From positions 1 through 64,000 of the forward strand of contig SAQE01000020.1 in the NCBI GenBank assembly GCA_004020545.1: a stretch of 64,000 bases of DNA, given 5' to 3'. The stretch's first letter is position 1. Each line of letters opens with the position of its first letter. This document shows, piece after piece, positions 42,869 through 52,319 of the stretch. Source of the stretch: Mesorhizobium sp. Its GTDB lineage: Bacteria > Pseudomonadota > Alphaproteobacteria > Rhizobiales > Rhizobiaceae. The notes below the pieces were generated by a model. It was not told where the DNA came from. It made no database searches and saw nothing but the letters and a program-made list of their open reading frames with translations. The translations under genes and the position numbers were made by a program.

Positions 42869-44209
42869 GCTGTGCGTGCGGTTCGATTGCTCGATATAGG
42901 CGTCGAAGGCCGCGGCGACCGCCCTGATGACGAAGCGATGGTCCTGCGCGACACGGATCACGCCGTTCTCAACCTCCACGATGCCGTCCCGCTCAAGCTC
43001 GTCGAGCTTGCTATTGTCGGCGAGAAGTCGCGACTGGTCGAAGTCTCGATCTTGGCAGATCGCTTGAATGTCCGCGCTGAAATCGCACATCAGCCGCTCG
43101 ATGATCTCGGCGCGCACCTTGTCTTCGCGCGTCAGGCTATAGCCCTTGGCCGTCGCCACCCTTCCGGAAGCGATCCGCCGAGCATAGAGGCCCGGCGCGG
43201 TCTCGTTCTGCACATACCCTTTCCTCATACGGCCGATTGCCGAAGCGCCAAAGCCGATCAGCGTATCGCAGTTGTCGGTCGTATAGCCCTGGAAGTTCCG
43301 TCTCAGCCTGCCCGCCTCCTGAGCTCGGGCGAGTTCGTCCTCGGGCAGCGCGAAATGGTCGAGACCGATTTGCCTATAGCCTGCGGCCACCAGCGTCTCG
43401 GCAATCGCCCGGGCCTGCTCGTTGCGCGCCGTGGCATCGGGCAGGGCGGTTTCGTCGATCAACCGCTGATGCTTCTTGAATGTCGGGATGTGAGCGTAGC
43501 CGAATACGGCAAGGCGGTCAGGCCGCATTGCGACCGCCGCGCTGGCCGTGTCGATGCAAGACCGCACCGTCTGGTGTGGAAGGCCATAGATCAGATCGAA
43601 ATTGATGCCGCCGACACCGGCGTCGCGGAGACGGTCGGCGGCCTCGGCGGTCTGCTTCTCGCTTTGGATCCGATTGATGGCCTTTTGCACCACGGGATCG
43701 AAGCTCTGCACGCCGAGGCTTGCGCGGCTGACCCCTGCCACGCCCAGCGCAAGGGCCATTTCCGCGGTCAACCCGCGCGGATCGATCTCGACGGCGATCC
43801 CGGTCATGTCGGAGAAGGTGAAGTGCTCCCGCATAAGTGCCGTCAGAGCCAGGAATTCCGCCGGGGAAATGATGGTCGGCGTGCCGCCGCCGAAATGCAC
43901 TTCCCGCACCGGCAAGCGGTCGGGAACGCGCGCGGCGACCATGCGGATTTCCTCGCGCAGCACGCTGAGATAGTCGAGGATTGGTTCATCCTGCCTGGTG
44001 ATCGTCGTATGGCAGCCGCAGTACCAGCACATCGACCGGCAGAACGGAATATGCAGGTATAAGGACACTGCATCGCTGGATGGCAGGCTCCCCAGCCAGT
44101 TTGCATATGCCTCACCGTCGACCGCCGCCGAAAACCGCGGCGCCGTCGGGTAACTGGTATAGCGGGGCAGGCGCGCCTCGCCATATTTGGCCAGAATTGA
44201 AGTCTGCAA
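42857..44209 (-). CDS. hemN: Oxygen-independent coproporphyrinogen III oxidase HemN
   Basis: 450 residues, typical HemN. Radical-SAM cluster motif FCRSMCWYCGCHT (C-X3-C-X2-C), GGGTPTIISPAEF, and the substrate-site PRYTSYPTAPRF at the N-terminus. It carries out anaerobic heme synthesis, needed for the many hemes of nar and nor enzymes. An NnrR-type box predicts a start near 44234, 25 nt before the ATG. Confidence 0.95.
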   Translation of the reverse strand: MQTSILAKYGEARLPRYTSYPTAPRFSAAVDGEAYANWLGSLPSSDAVSLYLHIPFCRSMCWYCGCHTTITRQDEPILDYLSVLREEIRMVAARVPDRLPVREVHFGGGTPTIISPAEFLALTALMREHFTFSDMTGIAVEIDPRGLTAEMALALGVAGVSRASLGVQSFDPVVQKAINRIQSEKQTAEAADRLRDAGVGGINFDLIYGLPHQTVRSCIDTASAAVAMRPDRLAVFGYAHIPTFKKHQRLIDETALPDATARNEQARAIAETLVAAGYRQIGLDHFALPEDELARAQEAGRLRRNFQGYTTDNCDTLIGFGASAIGRMRKGYVQNETAPGLYARRIASGRVATAKGYSLTREDKVRAEIIERLMCDFSADIQAICQDRDFDQSRLLADNSKLDELERDGIVEVENGVIRVAQDHRFVIRAVAAAFDAYIEQSNRTHSKAA

Positions 44210-44267
44210 CGGAGTTCTCCTGCCAGTACGTGCTGGCCACTCCTTAGCCGCAGCGACGGGCCGCCTC

Positions 44268-44283
44268 TTTGCTCTATGCCAAA
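44268..44283. promoter_or_regulatory. NnrR-type box upstream of hemN
   Basis: On the minus strand TTTGGC-ATAG-AGCAAA, the weakest of the eight but with ideal spacing to hemN. Confidence 0.5.
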
Positions 44284-44349
44284 TGCGCGCCGATTTTGCG
44301 CAAATGTGACTGACCGCAACCGGCGAGTGCCGTTTGCTCCAAAACGGTG

Positions 44350-45711
44350 CTAACGGAAAGCGCGGGACATCTGATCGGTAAGCGGCTTCAGCAGATAAGA
44401 CCAGACGCTGTGCCGGTCCGTGCTTATATGGACCTCGGCCGGCATCCCCGGCTTGAGTTCCTTGGCGTCTGTCAGGCAGTCAGCCTTGTTTTCGACGCCG
44501 ATGCGCGCCGAGAAATACGAAACCTGGCGCTGCTGGTCCTTGATCAGGTCCGCGGAAATCCACTTCACCGTGCCCTGGCAGGCGGGTGTCGTGGCGCTAT
44601 CGAAAGCCGGAAAGCGAATCGAGACCGGTTGGCCGGAACGAACGTCGTCTACTCGAGACGGAGGAATGAGCGCGTCCACGACAAGATTGTCCGCATCGGG
44701 GACAATCGTCATCAGCAACTCCCCGGGGGCGACTACACCACCGACCGTGTGGGCGGTGGACTGTTGTACCGTTCCGGATTGCGGGGCGCGGATTTCCGTC
44801 TTGGTCAGTTCGTCCAGAGCGACGATCTTGCGTTCGTCGAGTTCGGTCCGCTTGGCTTCCGTTTCGCGCAACTCGGTCGTCACATCGCTGCGCCTTTTTT
44901 CATCGAGCTGCAGGATTTGCAGCTCGGTCTCGCTGATCTTGGTCTGGGCTTCCGCGACCGCCGCCGCCAGCCGGCCGGACTCGCCTTTGGCTCGTGTCGC
45001 ATCCAGTCTCACGTTGCTCAACCGCTCTTTCGAGACCAGTTTCTTCGAATAGAGAGCATCCACGTCCGTCAGGTCGCGGCCGAGCAACGCCGCCGATTCA
45101 TCCATTGCCACCTGCTGGGCCTTCAGACCCTCGAGCTGACGTTCAATTTGCTGTGTCTGGCTCTTTAGAAGCGCCTTTTGCCCTGCCAATTCCGACGCCC
45201 GCGTTTCGAACAGGGCACGCTCGCCATTGACCAGTGCCGCTAGGTCCGGTTTGCTCATTTCCGCCTGCAGGCTGGCTGGAAGCTGCATGGTCGTCAGCCC
45301 TTGGCGTTCGGCTTCCAGCCGGGCAAGCCGCACCGTGGCGCGGTCGAGATCCTCGCTGATGATCTGTAGGTTCGCCCGCGGCAGCGTATCGTCCAGCCGG
45401 ACCAGTACGTTGCCGGCCCGAACATGATCGCCGTCTTGGGCAAAGATGCCGCTGATCGTGCCGCCGGTCTGGTGCTGGACCTTCTTGGTATTGCTTTCGA
45501 CCACCACGGTTGCGGGGGCGATCACCGCGCCCGCTATCTTGGTGAAGCCAAGCCATAGCCCTCCACCAACGATGAGCAGGCACGTCACCGCCAGTCCGAG
45601 CACCAGGCTAGGCCCGATGCTGCCAGGGGATTCGGGCGAGGAACGCTGACCGGCATCGAACCGGGCGTAGGATGGCATGAACGCGAAGAGACGGGGCAAG
45701 ACATCACGCAT
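44350..45711 (-). CDS. HlyD-family type I secretion membrane fusion protein (PrsE-like)
   Basis: 453 residues: one membrane helix near the N-terminus (about 28-50), a biotinyl-lipoyl-like segment, a long coiled-coil region (about 110-300) rich in Glu/Lys/Gln, and a HlyD C-terminal beta domain (TEIRAPQSGTVQQSTAHTVGGVV in pieces, then the GMPAEVHI motif). It overlaps the ABC transporter stop by 8 bases. With that ATPase and a TolC-like protein elsewhere it forms a type I secretion channel. Confidence 0.9.
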   Translation of the reverse strand: MRDVLPRLFAFMPSYARFDAGQRSSPESPGSIGPSLVLGLAVTCLLIVGGGLWLGFTKIAGAVIAPATVVVESNTKKVQHQTGGTISGIFAQDGDHVRAGNVLVRLDDTLPRANLQIISEDLDRATVRLARLEAERQGLTTMQLPASLQAEMSKPDLAALVNGERALFETRASELAGQKALLKSQTQQIERQLEGLKAQQVAMDESAALLGRDLTDVDALYSKKLVSKERLSNVRLDATRAKGESGRLAAAVAEAQTKISETELQILQLDEKRRSDVTTELRETEAKRTELDERKIVALDELTKTEIRAPQSGTVQQSTAHTVGGVVAPGELLMTIVPDADNLVVDALIPPSRVDDVRSGQPVSIRFPAFDSATTPACQGTVKWISADLIKDQQRQVSYFSARIGVENKADCLTDAKELKPGMPAEVHISTDRHSVWSYLLKPLTDQMSRAFR

Positions 45712-47458
45712 GTCCGCTCACGCCCCTCTGGATCGGAATGACCGGGGACGGGCGGTGCGCGGCAGGAGAGGATGCTCGCGCCACACTCGCCAAGACCTCC
45801 TCGCGGGAGCCGAACGAGCGGACCATGCCGTTGGTCAGCACCAGAACCTGGTCGATGTTGGTGAGAGCGGACGGGCGATGCGCAACAACGATAACGATCC
45901 CTCCGCGCTGGCGCACGGCTAGAATTGCTCCCGCCAGGGCGGCGTCGCCTTCGACATCGAGATTTGAGTTCGGCTCATCCAGAACGACGAGAAACGGCTC
46001 ACCGTAGAGTGCCCTGGCGAGGCCGATCAGTTGCCTCTGTCCAGCGGACAGGGCCCTGCCTCCCTCGCCGATGCGCGTTTGGAAACCTTCCGGCAGATGC
46101 ATGATCATCGAATAGACGCCTGCGGCCCTGGCGGCCGCAAGCACGCCTTTGGGATCGCTCTTGCCGCCGAATCTTGAGATGTTGTCGGCCACCGTCCCGT
46201 CAAAAAGTTCAACGTCCTGCGGCAGATAGCCGATGTGGGCGCCAAGCGAATGCGGGGTCCACTGATCGAGGGAGGCGCCGTCCAATCTCACTTTGCCGTG
46301 CAGCGGCTTCCAGGCTCCTACCAAGGCGCGCACCAGCGTCGTCTTCCCGGAGCCGCTCGGCCCGACGATGGCCATTCCTGCGCCGCTGGACAATTGGAAA
46401 TTCACATCGAGCACGGTCGGCTTCGGCACACCGGGCGGCGCGACCGTCAACCGCTCCACCGTCAGCCGCGTTTGCGGCCGCGGCAATTCCATGGGTTCGG
46501 TCGGATCTTCGAACGCATCGAGCGTCGCCTTGAGCTGGAAGTAGCTGTGTCGGGTCGTCAGGAAGCCTTTCCAGTTTGCAATCGCTGCATCAACCGGAGC
46601 CAGCGCGCGGCCCAGCAATATCGAAGATGCGATGATCACCCCAGGGGACGCTTCGCCGCCAATCACCAGATAGGCGCCAAGGCCCAGCACCGAAGACTGC
46701 AGCGCCATCCGCAGCGCCTTCGACAACGAACTGGTTCCCCCGATGATATCGGAGAGCTGCTCCTGATATAGGAGGTAGCTGTGAACCATGTCGCTCCAGC
46801 GCCGGGCCAGCCTGGAAGAGAGGCCCATGGCGTGAACGACCTCCGCATTGCGGCGACCGGACTCGGCAAGGGCGCGCTGCGAGATCATGGCTTCGGATGT
46901 CAGCCTGGCCGGCCTGCGGCCGAGAATTTCCGCCACCGCGGTCAACGCCACGACGGCGAGAGCGCCGATCGTCGCCAGCACGCCGAGCGAGGGGTGCAGC
47001 ATATAGATGATCAGCAAGTAGAAGGGGATCCAGGGCGCATCGAAGATGACGGTCGGCCCGGATCCTGAAAGAAAGCCGCGCAGGTGATCGAGGTCTCGCA
47101 GCGGATCCACCCGGTCTGCCTCCCGGCCGGCCTTGAGCGGCAAAAGCATCGATACGGCGAATGCCCTTTGGTGCAGGTTCCGGTAGAGCCGGCTGGCAAT
47201 GCGGACCAAAAGGCGAAGCCGTACGAAGTCGAGCAGTCCGTAGGCTGCGTAAAGGCCCAGCATTCCAACAGTCAATCCAACCAGGGTCGGAACGCTCTGG
47301 GACGGCAGCACCCGGTCATAGACCTGGAGCATGTAGAGGGACCCGGTCAGCGCCAGGATATTTGTCACCGCGGAAAAAAGCCCAACGCCAAGCAATCCCG
47401 GTGCGCAATCCGACATCGCGGTGCGTAAAAGGGAAGGTAACTCTTGCTTGGGCTTCAT
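45704..47458 (-). CDS. Type I secretion ABC transporter ATPase/permease (PrsD-like)
   Basis: 584 residues: a six-helix ABC membrane domain (about 20-310) and an ATPase domain with Walker A GPSGSGKTTLVRALVG, signature LSAGQRQLIGLARAL and Walker B FLVVLDEPNSNLD. There is no C39 peptidase domain, so it belongs to the RTX-protein exporter class (PrtD/PrsD). It is divergent from its probable RTX-type substrate at 47860. Confidence 0.92.
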   Translation of the reverse strand: MKPKQELPSLLRTAMSDCAPGLLGVGLFSAVTNILALTGSLYMLQVYDRVLPSQSVPTLVGLTVGMLGLYAAYGLLDFVRLRLLVRIASRLYRNLHQRAFAVSMLLPLKAGREADRVDPLRDLDHLRGFLSGSGPTVIFDAPWIPFYLLIIYMLHPSLGVLATIGALAVVALTAVAEILGRRPARLTSEAMISQRALAESGRRNAEVVHAMGLSSRLARRWSDMVHSYLLYQEQLSDIIGGTSSLSKALRMALQSSVLGLGAYLVIGGEASPGVIIASSILLGRALAPVDAAIANWKGFLTTRHSYFQLKATLDAFEDPTEPMELPRPQTRLTVERLTVAPPGVPKPTVLDVNFQLSSGAGMAIVGPSGSGKTTLVRALVGAWKPLHGKVRLDGASLDQWTPHSLGAHIGYLPQDVELFDGTVADNISRFGGKSDPKGVLAAARAAGVYSMIMHLPEGFQTRIGEGGRALSAGQRQLIGLARALYGEPFLVVLDEPNSNLDVEGDAALAGAILAVRQRGGIVIVVAHRPSALTNIDQVLVLTNGMVRSFGSREEVLASVARASSPAAHRPSPVIPIQRGVSGHA

Positions 47459-47859
47459 AGACTGCTGTCTTTCACGCGGAAATGCCGCGTGGCTTTCTTG
47501 GCTTTGGCCAATATGGGAAACCTTTACTTTTGAGATACTGTCAGATCCGGGCGCAATTTCCGGACATGAGGTGTTGCTAACATATTCGAACTTTAATCAA
47601 AATGAAGCAAAATCATGGCGCGGCTATCGGTCGGGAGCCGGCAAATCGGTGATATTCGGGGATAAGGACTGCGCGAAGCTTCACGCTTTCTGGAGCGAGC
47701 GCGCTGAAAATGCGGAGTTTTTTCGCGCACGGAGGTTATCGATCACCTGGCGCCGATCAATTATTTTGACCGGCGAAATCTGTATGTGATTTCTTTCTAA
47801 TATACCTTTCCGCTAGGCAGGGCGTGTTGGGGGGCGTTGCCGAATCAGAAGGAACTCAT
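47459..47859. other. Intergenic region between secretion genes and their substrate
   Basis: 400 nt with no credible gene. It is AT-richer in 47510-47610 and 47740-47815 than its surroundings and should hold divergent promoters. I see no known operator. Confidence 0.4.
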
Positions 47860-49350
47860 ATGGCAACTCTCCATTATGCAGCCGGCGGGTCTGCCACTGA
47901 CGTGGCAGCCGCAGGGTTCAATCTCGTCGATGTTCAGTACCTTTCGCAGGTAAACGCACTGCCTGACGGAATGCAGGCGTTGGTCTATCTCAACGCCCAT
48001 GATGGCGTTACCCAGTCGTTCATTGATCAAGTCACTCCATTCCTTAACAATCCGAAGGTATTTGGGTTCTATCTGACGGATGAGCCGGATCCTACCGGCA
48101 GGTGGGGGACTTATGCGACCGCGGCAGATCTGAAGGCGGAATCCGACTGGATCCATTCTCATTTCTCGGGTGCAAAGACCTTCATCACGATGATGAATAT
48201 GGGGTCCATCGCCGACCCGAGCTTCGCCAACACCTACAACCCGGCAAACACGGGCATCGATTATTACGGCATCGGTGCCTATGCGATCACTTCCAAGACA
48301 GTCAGCAATCCTGACTACAACATGATTGATCGCATGGTTGCGGCTGCGGTTGCTTCAGGGATTCCGGCTGACCGCATCATCCCGGAGTACCAGGCTTTCG
48401 GCGGCGGAAACTGGGTAAGCGAAAATGGCGGCTCCTTCGTCGTCCCGACCGCTGACCAGGAAAAGATCATGATGGATCACTGGGCCAAGCTGGTTCCTTC
48501 GCCGGCGTTCGACTTCACCTATGCGTGGGGCTCGCAGAACGGCGACACCGCGCTCGCGAACTCGCCCGAGCTGCAGGCCTTTTTCCTGCAGCACAATACC
48601 AGCTCGACCTCGTCGACACAGCCGGCGACCACAGAGCCGACGCAGCCGACAACCTCCGAGCCGGTACCCACCTCTGAGGCGACACCGCCACCGTCCGATC
48701 CGACGTCGCCAACGACCGATCCGACGACGCCAACAACCACAGATCCTTCAAGCGGCGATCACATTATCCATGGAGGCAAGGGCAACAACACCTACCATAT
48801 CGACAATGCGCACGACAAAGTGATGGAAGCTGCCGGTGCCGGCTTCGACAAGGTGATGGCCTCGGTCAGCTATGCCCTGTCCGCCGGCTCGCATATCGAG
48901 CAGCTCTCCACCGCCAGAACCGGCGCCAAGACGGCGATCGACCTGACCGGCAACGAGTTCGCCCAGAAGATCAACGGCAACTACGGCGACAACAAGCTGA
49001 ACGGCGGTGGTGGGTCCGACATACTCAAGGGCTACGGCGGGCACGATGCCTTCGTGTTCAACACGGCTCTTGGGGCCGGAAACGTCGACAGGATCGTCGA
49101 CTTCAATGTTTCCCAAGACAAGATCTACCTCGACCACACGATATTCACCGGACTTCAAAAGGGTGCGCTCGCAGCCGGCGATTTCCACATCGGTCAAGGC
49201 GCGCATGACGCCAACGACCACATGATCTACAACAGCCGGACTGGGGCGCTCTCTTTCGACAGCGACGGAGTTGGCGGCAATGCCCAGACGCAATTTGCCT
49301 CCCTCACTCCGCATCTCCACCTTGACGAACACTCCTTTTTTGTAATCTGA
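47860..49350 (+). CDS. Secreted RTX-type protein with glycoside-hydrolase-like N-terminal domain
   Basis: 496 residues with no Sec signal. Residues 1-250 look like a TIM-barrel, glycoside-hydrolase-like domain (FNLVDVQYLSQ, FGFYLTDEPDP, GIDYYGIGAYA, IIPEYQAFGGG, FDFTYAWGSQNGD). A Pro/Thr/Ser linker (about 250-300) follows, then a serralysin-type calcium-binding repeat domain (GGKGNNTYHIDN, GNYGDNKLNGGGGSDILKGYGGHDAFVF) and a hydrophobic C-terminal end (HSFFVI), the normal type I secretion signal. GAAGGA precedes the ATG. It is divergent from the PrsDE-like exporter, and resembles in design the rhizobial glycanases exported by PrsDE; the substrate polysaccharide is unknown. Confidence 0.8.
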   Translation: MATLHYAAGGSATDVAAAGFNLVDVQYLSQVNALPDGMQALVYLNAHDGVTQSFIDQVTPFLNNPKVFGFYLTDEPDPTGRWGTYATAADLKAESDWIHSHFSGAKTFITMMNMGSIADPSFANTYNPANTGIDYYGIGAYAITSKTVSNPDYNMIDRMVAAAVASGIPADRIIPEYQAFGGGNWVSENGGSFVVPTADQEKIMMDHWAKLVPSPAFDFTYAWGSQNGDTALANSPELQAFFLQHNTSSTSSTQPATTEPTQPTTSEPVPTSEATPPPSDPTSPTTDPTTPTTTDPSSGDHIIHGGKGNNTYHIDNAHDKVMEAAGAGFDKVMASVSYALSAGSHIEQLSTARTGAKTAIDLTGNEFAQKINGNYGDNKLNGGGGSDILKGYGGHDAFVFNTALGAGNVDRIVDFNVSQDKIYLDHTIFTGLQKGALAAGDFHIGQGAHDANDHMIYNSRTGALSFDSDGVGGNAQTQFASLTPHLHLDEHSFFVI

Positions 49351-49362
49351 CGCAGCGCCTTG

Positions 49363-49396
49363 CCGGCAGGAGCGAACTGACGCTCCTGCCGGTTTC
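49363..49396 (+). terminator. Rho-independent terminator of the RTX gene
   Basis: A 12-bp perfect stem CCGGCAGGAGCG/CGCTCCTGCCGG with a six-base loop, followed by TTT. It starts 12 nt after the stop. Confidence 0.8.
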
Positions 49397-49833
49397 CGGC
49401 CCAGTGACCGGCTTCGTGCCGGTTCACGATTCAAGCCCGGTCAAACCGAGCCATTCCTCGGTTGGAGGATGAGGTCGATTCTCGTCCGTCAGCGCCTTGC
49501 CACCCAATCAGATCCTGAAGCCGGCGCTCTCCCCTGGCGTTTGGTCCGCCCAACTCCAAAATATCCCTAGCTTTTTCTGTGCTGGGCTGCAGCCATCGTC
49601 GCATTCCCGGTGCAGGCGGGCCGGGGCCGTAGTCATTGAATCTGCATCAGTTTACATGCCCCAGCCGATCGGCCTGTGTCTTCATCATTCGAACGGACGA
49701 GGACAAAAATCGGACCCACCCCTAGCTTGGAAAACGAAACGAGCGCGTCCCCGCGGCTGTAGCGGGACCGTGAAAGACGATCCAAGTTCGGACCACTCGA
49801 CTGGTGGACCGCACGGTTTTGGGGAGCGGCAAA
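49397..49833 (+). other. Intergenic region before the exopolysaccharide operon
   Basis: About 440 nt without a credible gene. It must hold the promoter of the gene run starting at 49834. The TCATTC-N4-GAATGA palindrome found farther downstream is not present here. Confidence 0.4.
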
Positions 49834-51054
49834 ATGAGCCCGCACCTGGTGTGTGTAGGAGGCGAGGACCACGCACTGAGAATTCCATTTCTTATGGAAC
49901 TGCGCGAGAGAGGCTTTCGGGTCACCGCCATCTCAAGTGGCGAGGAAACCCCGTTCCTGAGACATGGCATAGCGCATAGGAGCTATGGGTTTGATCGCTT
50001 CGCCACCGGCAGCGGCAAAGCGGGCACGGTCAGGACACTTCGCAGGTTGATAGCGGAGTTGCGTCCGGACATCGTGCAGAGTTTCGATACAAAGCCCAAC
50101 TTGTTGGCGCCGCTGGCGATACGTGGACAGGTCCCGGTTGTCCGCACCATCAACGGGCTGGGCTGGACGTTCTCATCCATCGCGCCGCGCGCCTTGGCAC
50201 TTCGGCCGGTCTTCTGCGGCCTGCAGTGGCTTGTGTCCTTCTGGACGGCCGCGACGGTGTTCCAGAACCGTGACGATCAGTCGTTCTTTGAACGTTATCG
50301 GCTGCTCGGACATGGCGAGGGACGCCTCATCGGCGGATCCGGCATCGATATCGATGCATTCACGGCTGCGAGACACCTTGGCCCGTCGAGAGCAAGGATA
50401 CGCCAGGAATTCGGGCTTCAATCCGCCGAGGTCGTCATGTTTGTCGGCCGGCTGACCCGTCAAAAGGGGATTCCTACCCTCCTCAAGGCGGTGCCGAAGG
50501 TTCTCGCCAAAAGGCCGAATGCGCGCTTCGTGCTCGTTGGCCCATGGCAATCCGAAGGACCGTTCGCCGTCGACGAATCGGAAATTCGACGGTTTGGTTC
50601 CGATGTCGTCGTTTTGGGGAAGCGGCAGGATGTTCCCACCCTTCTGGGCATGGCCGACGTATTCGCCTTCCCAACCGAATACCGCGAGGGAATTCCGCGC
50701 GTATTGCTGGAAGCCGGGCTCGCAGGATTGCCGATCGTCGCCTCAAGGATGCCCGGTTGCAGCGATGTCGTCGAAGATGGACGGAATGGCTACCTGGTTG
50801 CGCCTCGCGATGCAGAGGCGCTCGCGCAGCGAATAATCGACATATTGTCGGATCGTCCGGTTGCCGCGGCCATGGGTAGCCTGTCCGCCGCGCTCGTCCG
50901 GGACCGCTTTGCGCTATCGCTGATAGTCGACCAGTACTGCGACTTGTACGACAAAACCCTCAGCGCCAGGTCCCGAGGCGGAGCGATTGGACGGCGCCCG
51001 ATCTCGCCAGAGCACGACCTCGCGGATCGCCGGTTGGACGGAGTGCGCGGATGA
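49834..51054 (+). CDS. Glycosyltransferase family 4
   Basis: About 406 residues, GT-B fold. N-terminal VCVGGEDHALRIPFLMELRERGF and a DIVQSFDTKPNLL segment mark the acceptor domain. GRLTRQKGIPTLLKA, and EYREGIPRVLLEAG (E-X7-E) mark the nucleotide-sugar domain. It should add a sugar to a lipid-linked repeat unit of an exopolysaccharide. The ATG at 49834 has GGGGAG upstream; GTG 49804 is less likely. It overlaps the next gene by 4 bases. Confidence 0.9.
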   Translation: MSPHLVCVGGEDHALRIPFLMELRERGFRVTAISSGEETPFLRHGIAHRSYGFDRFATGSGKAGTVRTLRRLIAELRPDIVQSFDTKPNLLAPLAIRGQVPVVRTINGLGWTFSSIAPRALALRPVFCGLQWLVSFWTAATVFQNRDDQSFFERYRLLGHGEGRLIGGSGIDIDAFTAARHLGPSRARIRQEFGLQSAEVVMFVGRLTRQKGIPTLLKAVPKVLAKRPNARFVLVGPWQSEGPFAVDESEIRRFGSDVVVLGKRQDVPTLLGMADVFAFPTEYREGIPRVLLEAGLAGLPIVASRMPGCSDVVEDGRNGYLVAPRDAEALAQRIIDILSDRPVAAAMGSLSAALVRDRFALSLIVDQYCDLYDKTLSARSRGGAIGRRPISPEHDLADRRLDGVRG

Positions 51055-52319
51055 TCCGGGACGCGCTCCTCGCCTTTGGGGTGGTGATGGCCGGTGCGAC
51101 GCAGCTTAGCGTTCCGGGCTCGCCCTTCGGCTACGGCGAATTGTTCCTGACCCTCTGGATCATGCTGTCGATCGGGCGAATACTCGCCGGGGGTCGCATC
51201 GAATTTACGTCCGCCTTCACCAACCTCGCCGGCTTCTGGCTGGCCATGACGGCCACTCTGGCTTTCGGCACCATCGTCGCCTATTTGACCACGGTCTTAT
51301 ATACAACCGGGCTGATACACGACACCGAAGCCTATCTTCTGTTGGCCTGTATTACCTGCCTGATGGCTGCGGAGCCGGACGCACACCGCCATCTGCGCCG
51401 CAGCGGCTGGTGGCTGATCGCAATCGCGAATACGAGCCTTGCCATTCAGGTGATCCAGGGCTGGGGGTGGATCCCACGAACCGGCGTCGAATCCTGGTAT
51501 TGGGATCGCTTTCGCGGCTGGTCGGAGAATCCAAATCAGCTCGCGCTCTACTGCGCAATATTTGGCATGCTGGCCTTGCATCTTGCGACAACCACCAGCA
51601 ATCGATGGGGCAGGTCCGTCGGCATCGCCTGCGTGTTCTTCACCTTCTACGTCGGGAGGCTGACGAAGAGCGATGCCTTTTTGTACACCAGCATCCTGAC
51701 TTATCTCACCTTCCTCGGGCTGCAGATCCGGACGTGGCTCAAGACGGCTGGCGCCAAGATCAGCCTTCCGCGGCAAGCCCTCATTCTGTTGCTGATCGGC
51801 AGCGTTCCGTTGACGATGTCGATCACTCCCTATGTCCTGTCGGAGGCGAGCATCCTGGAAAGCTTCGCCAAGAGCCTGACCAAGGACAAGGGCGGCGAAG
51901 CGACGGCCGAAACCGCCGAGCTCCGCTTGTATCTCTGGAACGCAGCGTTGGAAAAAGGCGCGCGATCAGGGTCGCTGGGCCTTGGTCCAGGTCCGCATGT
52001 CGGCCGCCCACCAACGTGGGACAGGCAATATGATGCTCTGACACGACCGTTCGAGGCCCACAACACAATCCTAGATTTGTACACCCAAGGTGGTCTCATC
52101 TCGGTCTTGGCGCTGGTCTGGATCGTCAGTGCCGCTGTCGCGTCGGCGTGGCGCGCGAAGCTGGACGCGCTGTTGGCGCTCATGGTGTCGATCGTCATCT
52201 TCAGCATGCCGCACCTGGTCATCCGCCATCCCATCGTGTGGTTTGCGATAACCTTCTGCCTTGTTGCGGGAACGCCTCGCGCGTTCCGTCAGCGGCTCAT
52301 ACCCGTCGAGGCCGTGTGA
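51051..52319 (+). CDS. O-antigen/exopolysaccharide polymerase-like membrane protein (Wzy type)
   Basis: 422 residues with about ten to eleven membrane helices and a large loop (about 265-330) carrying GLGPGPHVGRP and HNTILDLYTQGGLIS, the Wzy_C/O-antigen ligase region. It probably polymerises the repeat units. Start ATG overlaps the GT4 stop (ATGA), and its own stop overlaps the asnB start. Confidence 0.82.
   Translation: MIRDALLAFGVVMAGATQLSVPGSPFGYGELFLTLWIMLSIGRILAGGRIEFTSAFTNLAGFWLAMTATLAFGTIVAYLTTVLYTTGLIHDTEAYLLLACITCLMAAEPDAHRHLRRSGWWLIAIANTSLAIQVIQGWGWIPRTGVESWYWDRFRGWSENPNQLALYCAIFGMLALHLATTTSNRWGRSVGIACVFFTFYVGRLTKSDAFLYTSILTYLTFLGLQIRTWLKTAGAKISLPRQALILLLIGSVPLTMSITPYVLSEASILESFAKSLTKDKGGEATAETAELRLYLWNAALEKGARSGSLGLGPGPHVGRPPTWDRQYDALTRPFEAHNTILDLYTQGGLISVLALVWIVSAAVASAWRAKLDALLALMVSIVIFSMPHLVIRHPIVWFAITFCLVAGTPRAFRQRLIPVEAV

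Noticed and set aside
44293-44304. TTTTGCGCAAA upstream of hemN
   Set aside because: A palindrome with no spacer between half sites; the nearby 44268 site has the right spacing.
47421-47789. A 122-codon ORF between the secretion genes and the RTX gene
   Set aside because: It begins inside the ABC transporter gene on the other strand and has no domain or ribosome site; more likely promoter DNA.
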